From assembly GCA_045629005.1 (NCBI GenBank), contig JAZQQJ010000022.1:1-7251 (forward strand): a stretch of DNA of 7,251 bases, read 5' to 3'. A program made the translations under genes and the position numbers. The stretch is from RGIG3528 sp045629005 (GTDB taxonomy: Bacteria; Bacillota; Clostridia; Lachnospirales; Lachnospiraceae). Of the stretch, positions 1 to 5,380 are shown one piece after another (position 1 is the first letter of the stretch; each line of letters opens with the position of its first letter). Under the pieces are notes generated by a model, which had not been told where the DNA came from, did not search any database, and saw only the letters and a list, made by a program, of their open reading frames with translations.

Positions 1-10
1 ATTGGCTTCT

Positions 11-140
11 TACTTGCTTTTATCCGTAAGGCCTGTTGCTACCACTACGGATAAAACAGCCCCCTACTTACTTTTATCCGTAACGCCCGACACTACCTCT
101 ACGGATAAAAATGCTTTTTACTTGCTTTTTTCCGTAAGGC
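11..140. repeat. 54-bp-period tandem array of palindromes (left edge, probably continues outside)
   Basis: Two complete inverted repeats have identical 11-base arms: TTTTATCCGTA (18-28) with TACGGATAAAA (46-56), and the same arms at 72-82 and 100-110. Both loops are exactly 17 nt but differ in sequence. A third left arm (126-136, one substitution) follows in register and has no right arm. The preceding CTTGCTTT/CTTACTTT segment recurs at 13, 67 and 121, so the period is exactly 54 bp. The array starts at the window edge and may extend to the left. The design (constant arms, constant loop length, variable loop) matches the array at 4540-4911. Its function is unknown. Confidence 0.85.
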
Positions 141-197
141 CTTTAAAACTATCTCGTTAACTCAAGAATATGAAATGTTAGTCCGATAAATATGGTT

Positions 198-310
198 GGT
201 ACGCTAAGCAAGCGCCACCTTTTATCTCAGTGAGAGAAGACCCCCGCTTCTATAAGTGGGGGATTGACAAATCAGTCTCAGTGGGTGGGTCAATCTTCCA
301 CTGAGATAAA
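198..310. other. Nested inverted repeats forming a three-way junction; structured RNA or transposon-end remnant
   Basis: A perfect 12-bp outer stem pairs TTTATCTCAGTG (221-232) with CACTGAGATAAA (299-310). Inside are two hairpins: CCCCCGCTT (241-249) with AAGTGGGGG (254-262), loop CTAT and one G-T pair; and ATTGAC (263-268) with GTCAAT (289-294). A small hairpin, CGCT/AGCG (202-205/211-214) flanked by GGT/ACC, lies just before it. No T-run follows on either strand, so it is not a simple terminator. IS200/IS605-type elements have hairpin ends of this general kind, so a small non-autonomous remnant is possible. A structured RNA is equally possible. No tnpA or tnpB is present here. Confidence 0.55.
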
Positions 311-324
311 CGCTCCGCGAGGAT

Positions 325-399
325 GCGCAGGGATTCGGCAATGAATATTGTCAGCTGAAGCTGACCCGAATCCCGCGCCAAGACTCGCGAGCGAGTCTT
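325..399. other. Two consecutive strong hairpins upstream of the small gene
   Basis: Hairpin 1 pairs GCGC (325-328) plus GGGATTCGG (330-338) with CCGAATCCC (366-374) plus GCGC (375-378), leaving A329 bulged. It is topped by GTCAGC (350-355) and GCTGAC (360-365) around a TGAA tetraloop, with an 11-nt bulge on the left side. Hairpin 2 is a perfect 8-bp stem AAGACTCG (380-387)/CGAGTCTT (392-399) with a CGAG tetraloop. Neither is followed by a T-tract. With 198-310 they make almost all of 198-399 foldable. The role is unknown: a dispersed palindromic repeat, a non-coding RNA, or the end of a transcript entering from the left. Confidence 0.5.
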
Positions 400-427
400 G
401 AATACAATGTAATCTGTCACTTATACC
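398..427 (+). promoter_or_regulatory. Possible weak promoter for the 83-aa gene
   Basis: TTGAAT (398-403) and TATACC (422-427) are 18 bp apart. They would start transcription about 30 nt before the ATG at 464. The -10 match is only moderate, and the -35 overlaps the end of the 380-399 hairpin. Weak call. Confidence 0.25.
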
Positions 428-463
428 GTTATCAATAACACTTAGGCTAATGAGGTGCATCAC

Positions 464-715
464 ATGAATCCAAACGAAGAAATGAAGCTTACATATTCAT
501 CCGTAGTCGTAAAGGACGGCAAGCCCGTTGTATGCGTGCGATTCGACCGCGGAAAGGACTTTGCGGAAGGAGTACTTCCTTCGTGTGAAATCACAAAAAG
601 CGCCGGTTTCACAAAAGAAGAGGTCGATGCGCTCGCTGAATATCTTAAAGCGAACCGCAAGGACCTCCTTGAACGTTCAAAAGAAATTTCCGGGATTATA
701 AATATGATGAAATAG
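464..715 (+). CDS. Small uncharacterised protein (83 aa)
   Basis: I do not recognise this protein. It is soluble-looking, with no signal peptide, membrane segment or cysteine pair motif. The first half reads as beta-strand pairs (KLTYSSVVVKDGKPVVCVRF), then GVLPSCEI. The second half reads as helix (FTKEEVDALAEYL, then a basic KANRKDLLERSKEIS stretch), so a small alpha/beta fold is likely. The start is set by GAGGTG (452-457) lying 6 nt before ATG 464. An in-frame GTG at 455 would add three residues but is part of that ribosome binding site. The coding signal is good: normal codon use and a clear Shine-Dalgarno. The gene stands alone on its strand. Its stop lies 7 bp from the stop of the convergent GH2 gene, with no GC-rich terminator between, so transcripts from the two sides probably overlap. 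Confidence 0.75.
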   Translation: MNPNEEMKLTYSSVVVKDGKPVVCVRFDRGKDFAEGVLPSCEITKSAGFTKEEVDALAEYLKANRKDLLERSKEISGIINMMK

Positions 716-722
716 TTACTAT

Positions 723-2522
723 TCACTGCTTTCCCATTTCCTTTTCAATCGCATTTCTTATGGAAAGCATTACATCTTTATCTACCTTGCACACCTCACG
801 GTCGTAGGTGTACATGCCGTTTATTTCATCTTCGACATCCGAAACCTGCGTATATACACAGCCGCAGCATCCATGCTTTATGCCGGGAATAATCATCTCG
901 TCATAAAGCTTTTTTATTCTTGCGGACAATTCCTTTACAGACCCGCAGGCGCCATATCCGTAAGTATCCTTAGGATTGTAGAGATGACCTTTGACAGCAT
1001 ATGAGTAGCCGCCGCACTCAGAGACAAATATAGGCCGCTCGGGATGTTTTTTGTTTGGTCTGAGCTTCGTCAGTCTGAAATAAATGTGACGGCTGTCGAA
1101 GTCGCTGTCCATGCCGGCAAACCAACCTGAGGTCGTATCAATGAGACGTGTCGAATCAAGCTTTTTAAGATATGCATAATAGTGATCACTCGTGTGCTGG
1201 CCCCAGCCCTCATTGAATATTGTGTATGCGACTATGCAAGGATGATTGTAAAGCATCTCGGTCACATTTTTAATGTGATTAAGGAAATTGTGACGGCGTT
1301 TACTGCTGACGGCACGAAGGCGCTCGTTATCAATCTTGAAGCCTATTGTCGGGAGCACGGTATCGCGCATATAACGGTACTTTCCGGAATTTACCATATC
1401 CTGCACAACAAGCATTCCGTGTATGTCACAGTAGTAATAGAACCAGTCCGACTCGGTTTTAATGTGCTTTCGAAGCATGTTGTAACCGAGATTTTTCATG
1501 CGAAGTATGTCAGTTTCGTATTCTTCCTCATCTTTAGGAAGATAGAGTCCGTCAATGAAATATCCCTGGTCGAGCACGCCATGCATAAACACAGGCTCAC
1601 CGTTAAGCACAACGCGTGTAATGCCATTTACTGTTTTCGTGGATATTGTGCGAAGTCCGAAATAGCTTAAAAGCTTGTCCTCTCCGACTTCTATCGTTAT
1701 GTCGTAAAGCCATGGCTCATCACACGTCCAGTTTCTGACTGCCAGTGCCCTTCCAAGATTCGTGCGAAGGTCTCCAAGCTTAATTGTCAGGCCTTCTTCA
1801 ATGATTTTCGTATCTATTTTTACCTGGAAAGATGCATATTCTTCTTTTCCGGTCTTTTCTTCAGGTATGTCTTCGCCTGTTTTGATTTCCGGTGCAGAGA
1901 TTTTAATTTTCATCATCTCACTCGGAAAATCGTCAAAGTTCATACGCAGCTTTATTTCCGAAAGTGCCGTATCAAGCTTCAGCCCGACGATGTGTCTTTC
2001 GGGAACACATTCAAGCCAGACACTCTTCCAGATTCCGCTGCACGTCGTATACCACATTCCGCCGCGGTTTTTCTTCTGTTTGCCGTACGGAAGCGTTTTA
2101 TCAAGTTTGTCGACAGCCATTACCTTGAGGATGTTGTTCCCTTTGGTTTTTATCATGTCCGTAACGTCAAAAACCGCTTTTGTGTAACCATCTTCATGGA
2201 AACCAACAGGATCGCCGTTCAGCACCGCACTCAGCTTCTGATCGACTCCATCAAAATGAAGGAAGAAACGCGATTCCTTCCACTTTGCCATAGCTTTATC
2301 CACAGTAAAGGTCTTTTTATAGTACATACGGCCTTTCTTATCTGTTACCTCGCCTTCATAGCCGGAAAGCTTCGCCTCGGGACAAAATGGTACATAAACC
2401 GTGCCATCGTTCAGCTCCCACTCTCCGTTCAGCGAAATCCAGTTAGCACGCTTTTCCTGCGGATTCGGGTGTTTTGACCATGGTTCATGACTAATGTTGA
2501 CTTGTTCCTTTGTTGATTTCAT
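723..2522 (-). CDS. Glycoside hydrolase family 2 protein (beta-galactosidase/beta-glucuronidase-like), 599 aa
   Basis: A retaining exo-glycosidase of the GH2 (LacZ/GusA-like) family, probably cytoplasmic because no signal peptide is visible. A jelly-roll sugar-binding domain spans about residues 15-175 (NWISLNGEWEL; GGMWYTTCSGIWKSVWLE). An Ig-like domain follows at about 178-292, and a TIM barrel from about 294 to 590. The general acid/base is Glu438 in YTIFNEGWGQ and the nucleophile is Glu502 in FVSECGG. The barrel also has the family's MLRKHIKTESDWFYYYCD stretch and ends with YTQVSDVEDEINGMYTYDR. It lacks the extra C-terminal domains of LacZ, as is usual for the compact 600-aa subgroup. The Asn-x-Lys motif that marks beta-glucuronidases is not seen where E. 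coli GusA has it, so a glucuronidase is less likely; the substrate stays open. The start ATG follows AAAAAGG with 7-nt spacing. It lies downstream of aspS on the same strand, with repeats and a probable terminator between. I see no clear promoter of its own. Confidence 0.93.
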   Translation of the reverse strand: MKSTKEQVNISHEPWSKHPNPQEKRANWISLNGEWELNDGTVYVPFCPEAKLSGYEGEVTDKKGRMYYKKTFTVDKAMAKWKESRFFLHFDGVDQKLSAVLNGDPVGFHEDGYTKAVFDVTDMIKTKGNNILKVMAVDKLDKTLPYGKQKKNRGGMWYTTCSGIWKSVWLECVPERHIVGLKLDTALSEIKLRMNFDDFPSEMMKIKISAPEIKTGEDIPEEKTGKEEYASFQVKIDTKIIEEGLTIKLGDLRTNLGRALAVRNWTCDEPWLYDITIEVGEDKLLSYFGLRTISTKTVNGITRVVLNGEPVFMHGVLDQGYFIDGLYLPKDEEEYETDILRMKNLGYNMLRKHIKTESDWFYYYCDIHGMLVVQDMVNSGKYRYMRDTVLPTIGFKIDNERLRAVSSKRRHNFLNHIKNVTEMLYNHPCIVAYTIFNEGWGQHTSDHYYAYLKKLDSTRLIDTTSGWFAGMDSDFDSRHIYFRLTKLRPNKKHPERPIFVSECGGYSYAVKGHLYNPKDTYGYGACGSVKELSARIKKLYDEMIIPGIKHGCCGCVYTQVSDVEDEINGMYTYDREVCKVDKDVMLSIRNAIEKEMGKQ

Positions 2523-2535
2523 ATGATATCCTTTT

Positions 2536-2632
2536 TGACCGTTTGCTCATAACTCGTGCAGCCGATTTATGCTGTCATCTCGCGAGCTTCGCTTGCTCGA
2601 TGACCGTTTGCTCATAACTCGTGCAGCCGATT
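2536..2632. repeat. Perfect 32-bp direct repeat flanking a hairpin, upstream of the GH2 gene
   Basis: The same 32 bases occur at 2536-2567 and 2601-2632 without a mismatch. They begin TGACCGTTTGCTCATAAC and end GCAGCCGATT. The 33 bp between them fold: GTCATC (2574-2579) pairs with GATGAC (2599-2604), and GAGC (2584-2587) pairs with GCTC (2595-2598) inside it. The left copy touches the AAAAAGG ribosome binding site of the GH2 gene (minus strand). It may be a 65-bp duplication or a dispersed palindromic element with duplicated flanks. Confidence 0.85.
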
Positions 2633-2641
2633 AATATGAGA

Positions 2642-2709
2642 ACGGCGGTGGAATAATCCGCCGCCGTAATGGTTGCATTTGCTATTTTTCGCGTGCTGCG
2701 GAGAAATAG
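2642..2709 (-). terminator. Probable aspS transcription terminator region (two hairpins)
   Basis: Directly after the aspS stop on the minus strand, CTATTTTTC (2682-2690) pairs with GAGAAATAG (2701-2709) in a 9-bp stem with one G-T pair. Further downstream, ACGGCGGTGG (2642-2651) pairs with CCGCCGCCGT (2658-2667) across a 6-nt AATAAT loop, a strong GC-rich 10-bp stem with one G-T pair. The following minus-strand bases (TTCTCATATT) are only moderately U-rich, so termination may be partial and leave some read-through into the GH2 gene. Confidence 0.5.
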
Positions 2710-2712
2710 TGC

Positions 2713-4476
2713 TTATTTATTTTCAGGAAGCTTAATAGCAATGTGTGCTTCATCAAGCTGCTTCTGTGTAACTTCTGCAGGAGCGCCCATCATGATATCC
2801 TGTGCTGTCTTGTTCATCGGGAAAGGAATGATTTCTCTGATGGACTCTTCACCACAGATGAGCATTACCATACGGTCTACGCCGGGAGCAATGCCACCGT
2901 GCGGCGGTGCACCGTAGCAGAATGCATTGTACATTGCAGGGAATTTGGACTTAACATCTTCTTCGCCAAGACCAACAAGTCTGAATGCTTCAATCATGAT
3001 TTCAGGATTGTGGTTTCTGATGGCACCGGATGAAAGCTCAACACCGTTACATACAAGGTCATACTGATATGCCATGATAGAAAGAGGGTCCTGTGTTCTT
3101 AATGCTTCTACACCACCCTGAGGCATTGAGAAAGGATTGTGGCAGAACTCAAGCTCGCCTGACTCCTCGCCGATTTCGTACATCGGGAAGTCAACAATCC
3201 AGCAGAATTCATAAACGTCCTTCTTCATATGTCCTTCTGCAGCTGCACCGAGAAGCTTTCTGAATGCACCTGCTGTCTTCTGTGCTGTGAGAAGATCACC
3301 TGCTGCAAGACCAACAAAGTCACCGTTCTTAAGGCCAAGTGCCTCAATAACAGCCTGCTTTCTTTCAACAAGGAATTTAGAGATGCCGCCAACGAACTCA
3401 CCGTTCTCATCAACTCTGAACCAGTAAGTCTTCTGAGCTGTTGTAACTTCAACATCGGCAATCATCTGATCAATCTGTTTACGTGTAGCATTGAGCTTGT
3501 CGCAAACGATTGCTTTAATCTTCTTGCCCTTGAAAGGCTCAAAGCCGCAGTCTTCCATAACTTTGGTTGCATCCTGAAGAACAAGGTCGATACGAAGGTC
3601 GGGCTTATCCGAGCCGTACTTGTCCATTGCCTCAAGATAAGGAATGCGTACAAAAGGAGCCTTTGATGCTGACTTGTAAACGCCGTATTTAGCAAAGATG
3701 GGAGGAAGTACATCCTCAATGATGGCAAAAACGTCTTCCTGGGAAGCGAATGCCATTTCCATATCAAGCTGGTAGAACTCTCCCGGGCTTCTGTCTGCAC
3801 GTGCGTCCTCATCACGGAAGCAAGGTGCAATCTGGAAATATCTGTCAAAGCCGGAAGCCATTAAAATCTGCTTGAACTGCTGAGGTGCCTGGGGAAGTGC
3901 ATAGAACTTGCCCGGGTGATTTCTTGCGGGAACAAGATAGTCTCTTGCGCCTTCAGGAGATGAGCATGTAAGAATAGGTGTTGTGATTTCAAGGAAATCA
4001 TGTGCAATCATTGCTGCACGAAGCTCTGCAACGATTTTGCTTCTAAGTACGATTTTCTTCTTAACTTCGGGATTACGAAGATCAAGGTATCTGTACTTAA
4101 GACGTGTATTCTCATCAGCATCCTTTGACTTGTTAATTTCAAAAGGAAGTGAATTGTAAATGCACTTGCCGAGGATTTCAATCTTCTCGGGAACAACTTC
4201 GATGTCACCTGTATCGAGGTCTTTGTTCTTTGAAGAACGTTCTCTAACTGTTCCTGTAACGGAGATTGTTGTTTCTTTGTTGATGGAGTCAATAACATCC
4301 ATCATCTCTTCTGTTTCGACTACTATCTGAGTCGTGCCGTAAAAGTCACGGAGAATAACGAATCCGAGATTCTTGCTGACTTTACGGATGTTCTCAAACC
4401 AGCCTACAAGAGTCACGCTCTCGCCTACGTTTGCAAGGCGGAGTTCATTACAATTGTGTGTTCTGGACTGTACCAT
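2713..4476 (-). CDS. aspS: Aspartyl-tRNA synthetase, bacterial type (587 aa)
   Basis: A cytoplasmic class II aminoacyl-tRNA synthetase that charges tRNA-Asp with aspartate using ATP. The N-terminal OB-fold anticodon-binding domain covers about residues 1-110 (VTLVGWFENIRK). The catalytic core has EITTPILTCSSPEGARDY, the aspartate-recognition stretch QAPQQFKQ (196-203), motif 2 (FRDEDARADR, 220-229, continuing to LDME) and motif 3 (GGIAPGVDRMVML, 527-539; Arg535). The bacterial GAD insert lies between motifs 2 and 3, at about 290-420. Length matches bacterial AspRS (about 590 aa). The motif 2 loop reads RSPGEFYQLD where E. coli has RQPEFTQID, that is, one extra residue. Whether the enzyme is discriminating or also charges tRNA-Asn cannot be told here, and no gatCAB genes are in the window. 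The start ATG follows AAAGGAA. The gene has its own promoter and a leader of only about 30 nt, too short for a T-box. It is complete and looks vertically inherited. Confidence 0.98.
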   Translation of the reverse strand: MVQSRTHNCNELRLANVGESVTLVGWFENIRKVSKNLGFVILRDFYGTTQIVVETEEMMDVIDSINKETTISVTGTVRERSSKNKDLDTGDIEVVPEKIEILGKCIYNSLPFEINKSKDADENTRLKYRYLDLRNPEVKKKIVLRSKIVAELRAAMIAHDFLEITTPILTCSSPEGARDYLVPARNHPGKFYALPQAPQQFKQILMASGFDRYFQIAPCFRDEDARADRSPGEFYQLDMEMAFASQEDVFAIIEDVLPPIFAKYGVYKSASKAPFVRIPYLEAMDKYGSDKPDLRIDLVLQDATKVMEDCGFEPFKGKKIKAIVCDKLNATRKQIDQMIADVEVTTAQKTYWFRVDENGEFVGGISKFLVERKQAVIEALGLKNGDFVGLAAGDLLTAQKTAGAFRKLLGAAAEGHMKKDVYEFCWIVDFPMYEIGEESGELEFCHNPFSMPQGGVEALRTQDPLSIMAYQYDLVCNGVELSSGAIRNHNPEIMIEAFRLVGLGEEDVKSKFPAMYNAFCYGAPPHGGIAPGVDRMVMLICGEESIREIIPFPMNKTAQDIMMGAPAEVTQKQLDEAHIAIKLPENK

Positions 4477-4511
4477 AAATGTATTCCTTTCATAGGATAT
4501 TCTGACACGAT

Positions 4512-4540
4512 ATTATACACATGAAGAGATAAAAATTCAA
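4512..4540 (-). promoter_or_regulatory. aspS promoter (sigma-A type)
   Basis: On the minus strand, TTGAAT (4535-4540) and TATAAT (4512-4517) are separated by exactly 17 bp, and TG-rich sequence precedes the -10 (TGTGTATAAT). Transcription would begin near 4505, about 30 nt before the aspS ATG. That leaves no room for a T-box or other riboswitch. The -35 abuts the first degenerate repeat of the neighbouring palindrome array. Confidence 0.8.
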
Positions 4541-4911
4541 GAATAATCCGTGGTGAAGTTTAGGTACAGCAAGCGGGATTTAATCCTCTATACCTAATCC
4601 GCGGCGAAATTTAGGTACAGACGAACGATTTCGTCGCGTCTTACCTAAAAAATCGCCGGCGTTAGGTACAAACTCTGAATTTCGGTCATTTATACCTAAA
4701 GTTTAGGTATAGCAAGCGGGATTTAATCCTCTAGGCCTAATCCGCGGCGAAATTTAGGTACAGACGAACGATTTCGCCGCGTCTTACCTAAAAAATCGCT
4801 GGCGTTAGGTACAGATGGCATTTTTCCAACTTCTATACCTAAAAAATCGCTGGCGTTAGGTACAGATGGGATTTTTCTGCCTTCTCTACCTAAAAACTCT
4901 TACGTTAGAAA
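4540..4911. repeat. 51-bp-period tandem array of seven palindromes with constant 24-nt loops
   Basis: Seven units have the form (T)TTAGGTA, 24 nt, TACCTAA(A). Left arms start at 4559, 4610, 4662, 4702, 4753, 4805 and 4856; right arms start at 4591, 4642, 4693, about 4734 (altered to GGCCTAA), 4785, 4836 and 4887. Successive units are 51 bp apart, except the third to fourth, which is 41 because a 10-bp linker is lost. Read the other way, it is a 27-bp near-palindromic repeat with 24-bp spacers. Both end copies are degenerate (about 4540-4566 and 4887-4911). Linkers are of two kinds, AATCCGCGGCGAAA and AAAAATCGCYGGCG. Loops 1/4 and 2/5 are near copies because a 112-bp block is duplicated. No gene is coded here. 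Function unknown. Confidence 0.92.
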
Positions 4912-4925
4912 AAGACGTGACATGC

Positions 4926-4964
4926 AATAAAAAATCGAGGTCACTTGAAAACAAGTAATCTCGA
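4926..4964 (-). terminator. Strong intrinsic terminator on the minus strand
   Basis: Bases 4935-4947 pair with 4952-4964 around an AAAA loop (TTTT on the minus strand). This makes a stem of 13 positions with one C-A mismatch and one G-T pair. Key arms are CGAG/CTCG (4936-4939/4960-4963) and ACTTG/CAAGT (4943-4947/4952-4956). On the minus strand the stem is followed at once by TTTTTTATT, a good U-tract. On the plus strand there is none, so the direction is clear. The nearest minus-strand gene (5419-5727) already has its own terminators, so this one implies another minus-strand transcript starting between about 4965 and 5310. Confidence 0.75.
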
Positions 4965-5020
4965 AAAATGGGCAGAGGAGAAGCCCACCAGAGGGGGAGG
5001 GAAACTGATGGGCTTTATTT
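4926..5020 (-). ncRNA. Candidate small RNA with C-rich hairpin loops
   Basis: On the minus strand, upstream of the strong terminator, AAGCCCA and TGGGCTT (complementary to 5009-5015 and 4981-4987) form a 7-bp stem. Its 21-nt loop carries CCCTCCCCCTCT, the complement of a Shine-Dalgarno. The TGGGC half can instead pair with GCCCA (complement of 4969-4973) to expose CTCCTCT in a 9-nt loop, so two exclusive folds exist. Several Firmicute regulatory sRNAs bind ribosome binding sites through C-rich loops, which makes that role plausible. I find no convincing minus-strand promoter upstream, so the 5' end is unknown. Alternatively the RNA is a cis-antisense to the overlapping 26-codon ORF. Confidence 0.35.
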
Positions 5021-5088
5021 ATGAAAAAATCTTATTGGCTTTTTTAGGAAGAACTCTTTTGTTCTTACAAGCACATTTTAGTACGTAA
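5008..5088 (+). CDS. Possible 26-aa hydrophobic peptide
   Basis: ATG 5008 opens a 26-codon frame ending at TAA 5086-5088. A near-ideal Shine-Dalgarno (GGGGGAGGG, 4993-5001) lies 6 nt upstream. The peptide starts MGFIYEKILLAFLG and continues RTLLFLQAHFST: one hydrophobic helix with few charges, the size and character of a small membrane peptide or type I toxin. The ATG lies in the 4981-4987/5009-5015 stem and the Shine-Dalgarno in its loop, so translation could be structure-controlled. A minus-strand transcript ending at 4926-4964 would be antisense to this region. Against it: the frame is short, I recognise no family, and no good plus-strand promoter is seen (only a weak CAATAA at 4925-4930). 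The strand may instead belong to the candidate sRNA alone. Confidence 0.3.
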   Translation: MGFIYEKILLAFLGRTLLFLQAHFST

Positions 5089-5102
5089 TTGTGAACGTGG
5101 TA

Positions 5103-5111
5103 TGCTATAAA
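5103..5111 (+). promoter_or_regulatory. Extended -10 sequence on the plus strand, target unclear
   Basis: TGCTATAAA fits an extended -10 (TG-n-TATAAA). No -35 is seen 16-18 bp upstream, and no convincing gene follows on the plus strand. It may be chance in AT-rich DNA. Confidence 0.2.
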
Positions 5112-5183
5112 ATTGAACAAACTGTTAATAATTACGGTGTTTAGAAATCCTTTATTCTTAAAGCATTGTGAGTTAATAATCTA

Positions 5184-5304
5184 CATGAATTTTTCCCATA
5201 AAATGACGATACTACTGCGGTCTACCCAAAATTGGCGAGCAATCTGTCAGGTTATAGTTTTCCCGGATTACCACTGTCTGCGAAGGCTGTCGGGATATGT
5301 CTGC
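5184..5304 (-). pseudogene. Possible frameshifted fragment of a helix-turn-helix protein
   Basis: On the minus strand, one frame reads ADISRQPSQTVVIRENYNLTD (5304 down to 5242, last residues NLTD). The next frame reads QIARQFWVDRSSIVILWEKF (5246 down to 5187) followed by M and a stop at 5181-5183. Joined, NLTD/QIARQF..VDRSSI resembles a helix-turn-helix of the kind found in transposases and small regulators. The junction would need a short deletion, possibly by slippage between ACAGAT-like repeats. No start codon, ribosome binding site or longer frame remains. The likeness is by eye over about 40 residues and could be chance. Confidence 0.18.
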
Positions 5305-5309
5305 ATTCA

Positions 5310-5347
5310 GATAAGAAAAGAGCCCGGACAGGGGGATGTCCGGACTC
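5310..5347 (-). terminator. Intrinsic terminator on the minus strand
   Basis: CCGGACA (5324-5330) pairs with TGTCCGG (5337-5343) around a 6-nt G-rich loop. The stem is extended by GAG/CTC (5320-5322/5345-5347) across one mismatch. On the minus strand it is followed by TTTTCTTATC, a U-rich tail. It lies about 70 bp downstream of the small membrane protein gene and is probably its main terminator. Confidence 0.6.
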
Positions 5348-5380
5348 GCGCTCCATTGAGCATAAGGATGTGAGATTATT

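Noticed and set aside
455..463. GTG at 455 as the start of the small gene
   Set aside because: It overlaps the GAGGTG ribosome binding site, which is ideally spaced for the ATG at 464.
1182..2477. Plus-strand open frames across the GH2 gene
   Set aside because: They lie antisense to a gene with both catalytic motifs intact, and have no ribosome binding sites or recognisable domains.
3229..3666. Plus-strand open frame across aspS, and minus-strand frames in other registers
   Set aside because: Shadows of the aspS coding frame.
4477..4511. T-box or other riboswitch before aspS
   Set aside because: The consensus promoter leaves only about 30 nt of leader.
4540..4911. Calling the 51-bp array a CRISPR
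   Set aside because: Spacer-like loops are only 24 nt, share their first bases, include near copies, and the repeats alternate between two core types; no cas gene is nearby.
4926..4964. Plus-strand terminator at this hairpin
   Set aside because: The T-tract exists only on the minus strand; on the plus strand the stem is followed by A residues.
5113..5373. 86-codon plus-strand frame beginning TTG
   Set aside because: No Shine-Dalgarno at any start, no recognisable protein, and it runs through the 5310-5347 terminator hairpin.
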